Shown here: in pieces, positions 63,422-64,000 of the stretch
Layout of the letters: every line of letters begins with the position of its first letter
Numbering within the stretch: the first letter of the stretch is position 1
NCBI GenBank assembly: GCA_023014485.1
Contig: JAJOZX010007475.1
Location: 148,663 to 212,662, forward strand
Source: Bathynomus jamesi
Lineage: Eukaryota > Arthropoda > Malacostraca > Isopoda > Cirolanidae
Reading direction: 5' to 3'
DNA length: 64,000 nt
Position numbers and translations under genes: made by a program
The notes under the pieces: model-generated
Told to the model about the DNA's origin: nothing
The model's database searches: none
What the model saw: only the letters and a program-made list of their open reading frames with translations

Positions 63422-63764
63422 TTATGATAAATAAAACCACGAAGGAAAGGAAGCCAGAATGGTGCTCAAGCGCTTTCGTCTAATGACAATCCTCAGGAAC
63501 ATTGAAGTAAATAAAGAGTTCAAGACTATATATAGGTTACAAAAAAAAAATATATATATATTATATATTAATATATAAATATAGAAATAAAAATTGTTGG
63601 GAGGAGCATACAAATTTGTAAGGAAAACTCCCAATTTTAGCACTTTGCCCAAATTCAACACAAGATCAAATGGATTGTTTACAACCAATTTTATAGATAA
63701 TTCCTGAGGATGTCGACGAAAGCGCTTGAGCACCATTCTGTGCTTCCTTTCCTTCGTGGTTTTA

Positions 63765-63770
<6 letters not shown>
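63422..63770. repeat. PLE-tail palindrome, second PLE family
   Basis: gctcaagcgctttcgtctaa (minus tail, near 63465) faces gacgaaagcgcttgagcacc (plus tail, near 63714). Both arms run out into ttccttcgtggttttattca. The plus arm reads ctgagga-tgtcgac-gaaa-gcgctt, a hammerhead-like core with a palindromic stem II/III. No RT is attached. Confidence 0.62.
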
Positions 63771-63794
<24 letters not shown>

Positions 63795-63800
<6 letters not shown>

Positions 63801-64000
63801 GTTAGTTATGAATACGGATGAGCTCCATGTTTGCTTTCCTTATATATTACCTAAGTCTTTATCAGATATGAGAAGTGTTTGGTCATCTGTATACTAGATA
63901 CTGATTAGATTGTGGCAATGATGAAAATATTTTAAACACGATACAGAAGTAGAACGGGCACCAATATCGAACCCTGGAGTAATCCATGCATAATTGATTG
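63795..64000 (-). pseudogene. LINE reverse transcriptase motif B/C fragment (L5)
   Basis: On the minus strand tccagggttcgatattggtg is a mutated PQGSILGP (motif B). Later DDQTLLISDKDLGNI is motif C with its following helix (ADDT-LL-SDKDL). Frame changes separate them. The upstream RT lies beyond the window. Confidence 0.55.

Larger units (their letters stand above)
62490..64000 (-). mobile_element. LINE fragment, family L5, split by a PLE palindrome; runs off the right edge
   Basis: On the minus strand an RT motif B/C region (64000-63795) is interrupted by (TA)n and the PLE-tail palindrome (63302-63797). Post-RT text then resumes at about 63290 and ends near 62500. Confidence 0.65.

Noticed and set aside
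1..64000. Endogenous viral sequence, LTR retrotransposon or bacterial operon
   Set aside because: No capsid, envelope, integrase, LTR pair, ribosome-binding-site pattern or polycistronic arrangement was seen on either strand.

Overview
This window is intergenic DNA from a eukaryote, most likely an arthropod and probably a decapod crustacean. That inference rests on the mix of repeats: Penelope-like elements with GIY-YIG endonucleases, many mariner-type elements with CAGGGTG termini and [13 protein letters not shown] transposases, several LINE families, dense (TA)n, (GA)n and (GT)n microsatellites, and TTAGG/CCTAA motifs (the arthropod telomere unit) inside dispersed palindromes. I found no convincing host protein-coding gene and no bacterial features. 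Nearly every recognisable coding stretch belongs to a transposable element and is broken by frameshifts, stops or deletions.

Layout. 1-3.8 kb: a minus-strand Penelope-like element (PLE) split by a hAT transposon with an exact 8-bp target duplication, ending in an inverted PLE tail with a hammerhead-like motif. 4.4-6.3 kb: a deleted mariner, then a 17-unit 41-bp minisatellite. 6.6-10.4 kb: the most complete LINE (CCCH zinc fingers, AP-type endonuclease, reverse transcriptase). 10.4-13.3 kb: a MITE, tRNA-derived SINEs and a long-TIR mariner MITE. 13.7-16.5 kb: a mariner hosting a CR1-like LINE. 17.6-19.5 kb: two Tc1-like copies fused head to head. 19.6-26.5 kb: long-TIR MITEs, a Merlin-like element, foldback palindromes, SINEs and a snap-back mariner. 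26.7-28.5 kb: a second PLE copy. 28.9-33.6 kb: two mariners, PLE and LINE fragments, SINE and MITE. 35-38.4 kb: a nested palindrome, an 82-bp tandem repeat, a second snap-back mariner and a 5S-derived SINE. 42.4-45.5 kb: a LINE copy and a 1.75-kb nest of palindromes. 45.5-51.9 kb: LINEs, a PLE fragment and a SINE palindrome. 52-60.3 kb: SINEs, foldbacks, two mariners and a LINE copy. 60.3-64 kb: LINE fragments, one split by a PLE palindrome.

How the parts relate. The dominant signal is inverted duplication. PLE tails, Tc1 and mariner transposons, tRNA-type SINEs and an unclassified TTAGG-bearing hairpin family all occur as head-to-head inverted dimers with different centres. Microsatellites sit at many element boundaries: (TA)n at mariner ends and LINE 3' ends, (CT/GA)n or (GT)n at LINE 5' truncation points. 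Two SINE families with different heads (5S rRNA-like and tRNA-like) share a central box, and one shares its 3' tail with the local LINE, which suggests LINE-driven mobilisation. All family calls come from reading motifs; no database search was possible.
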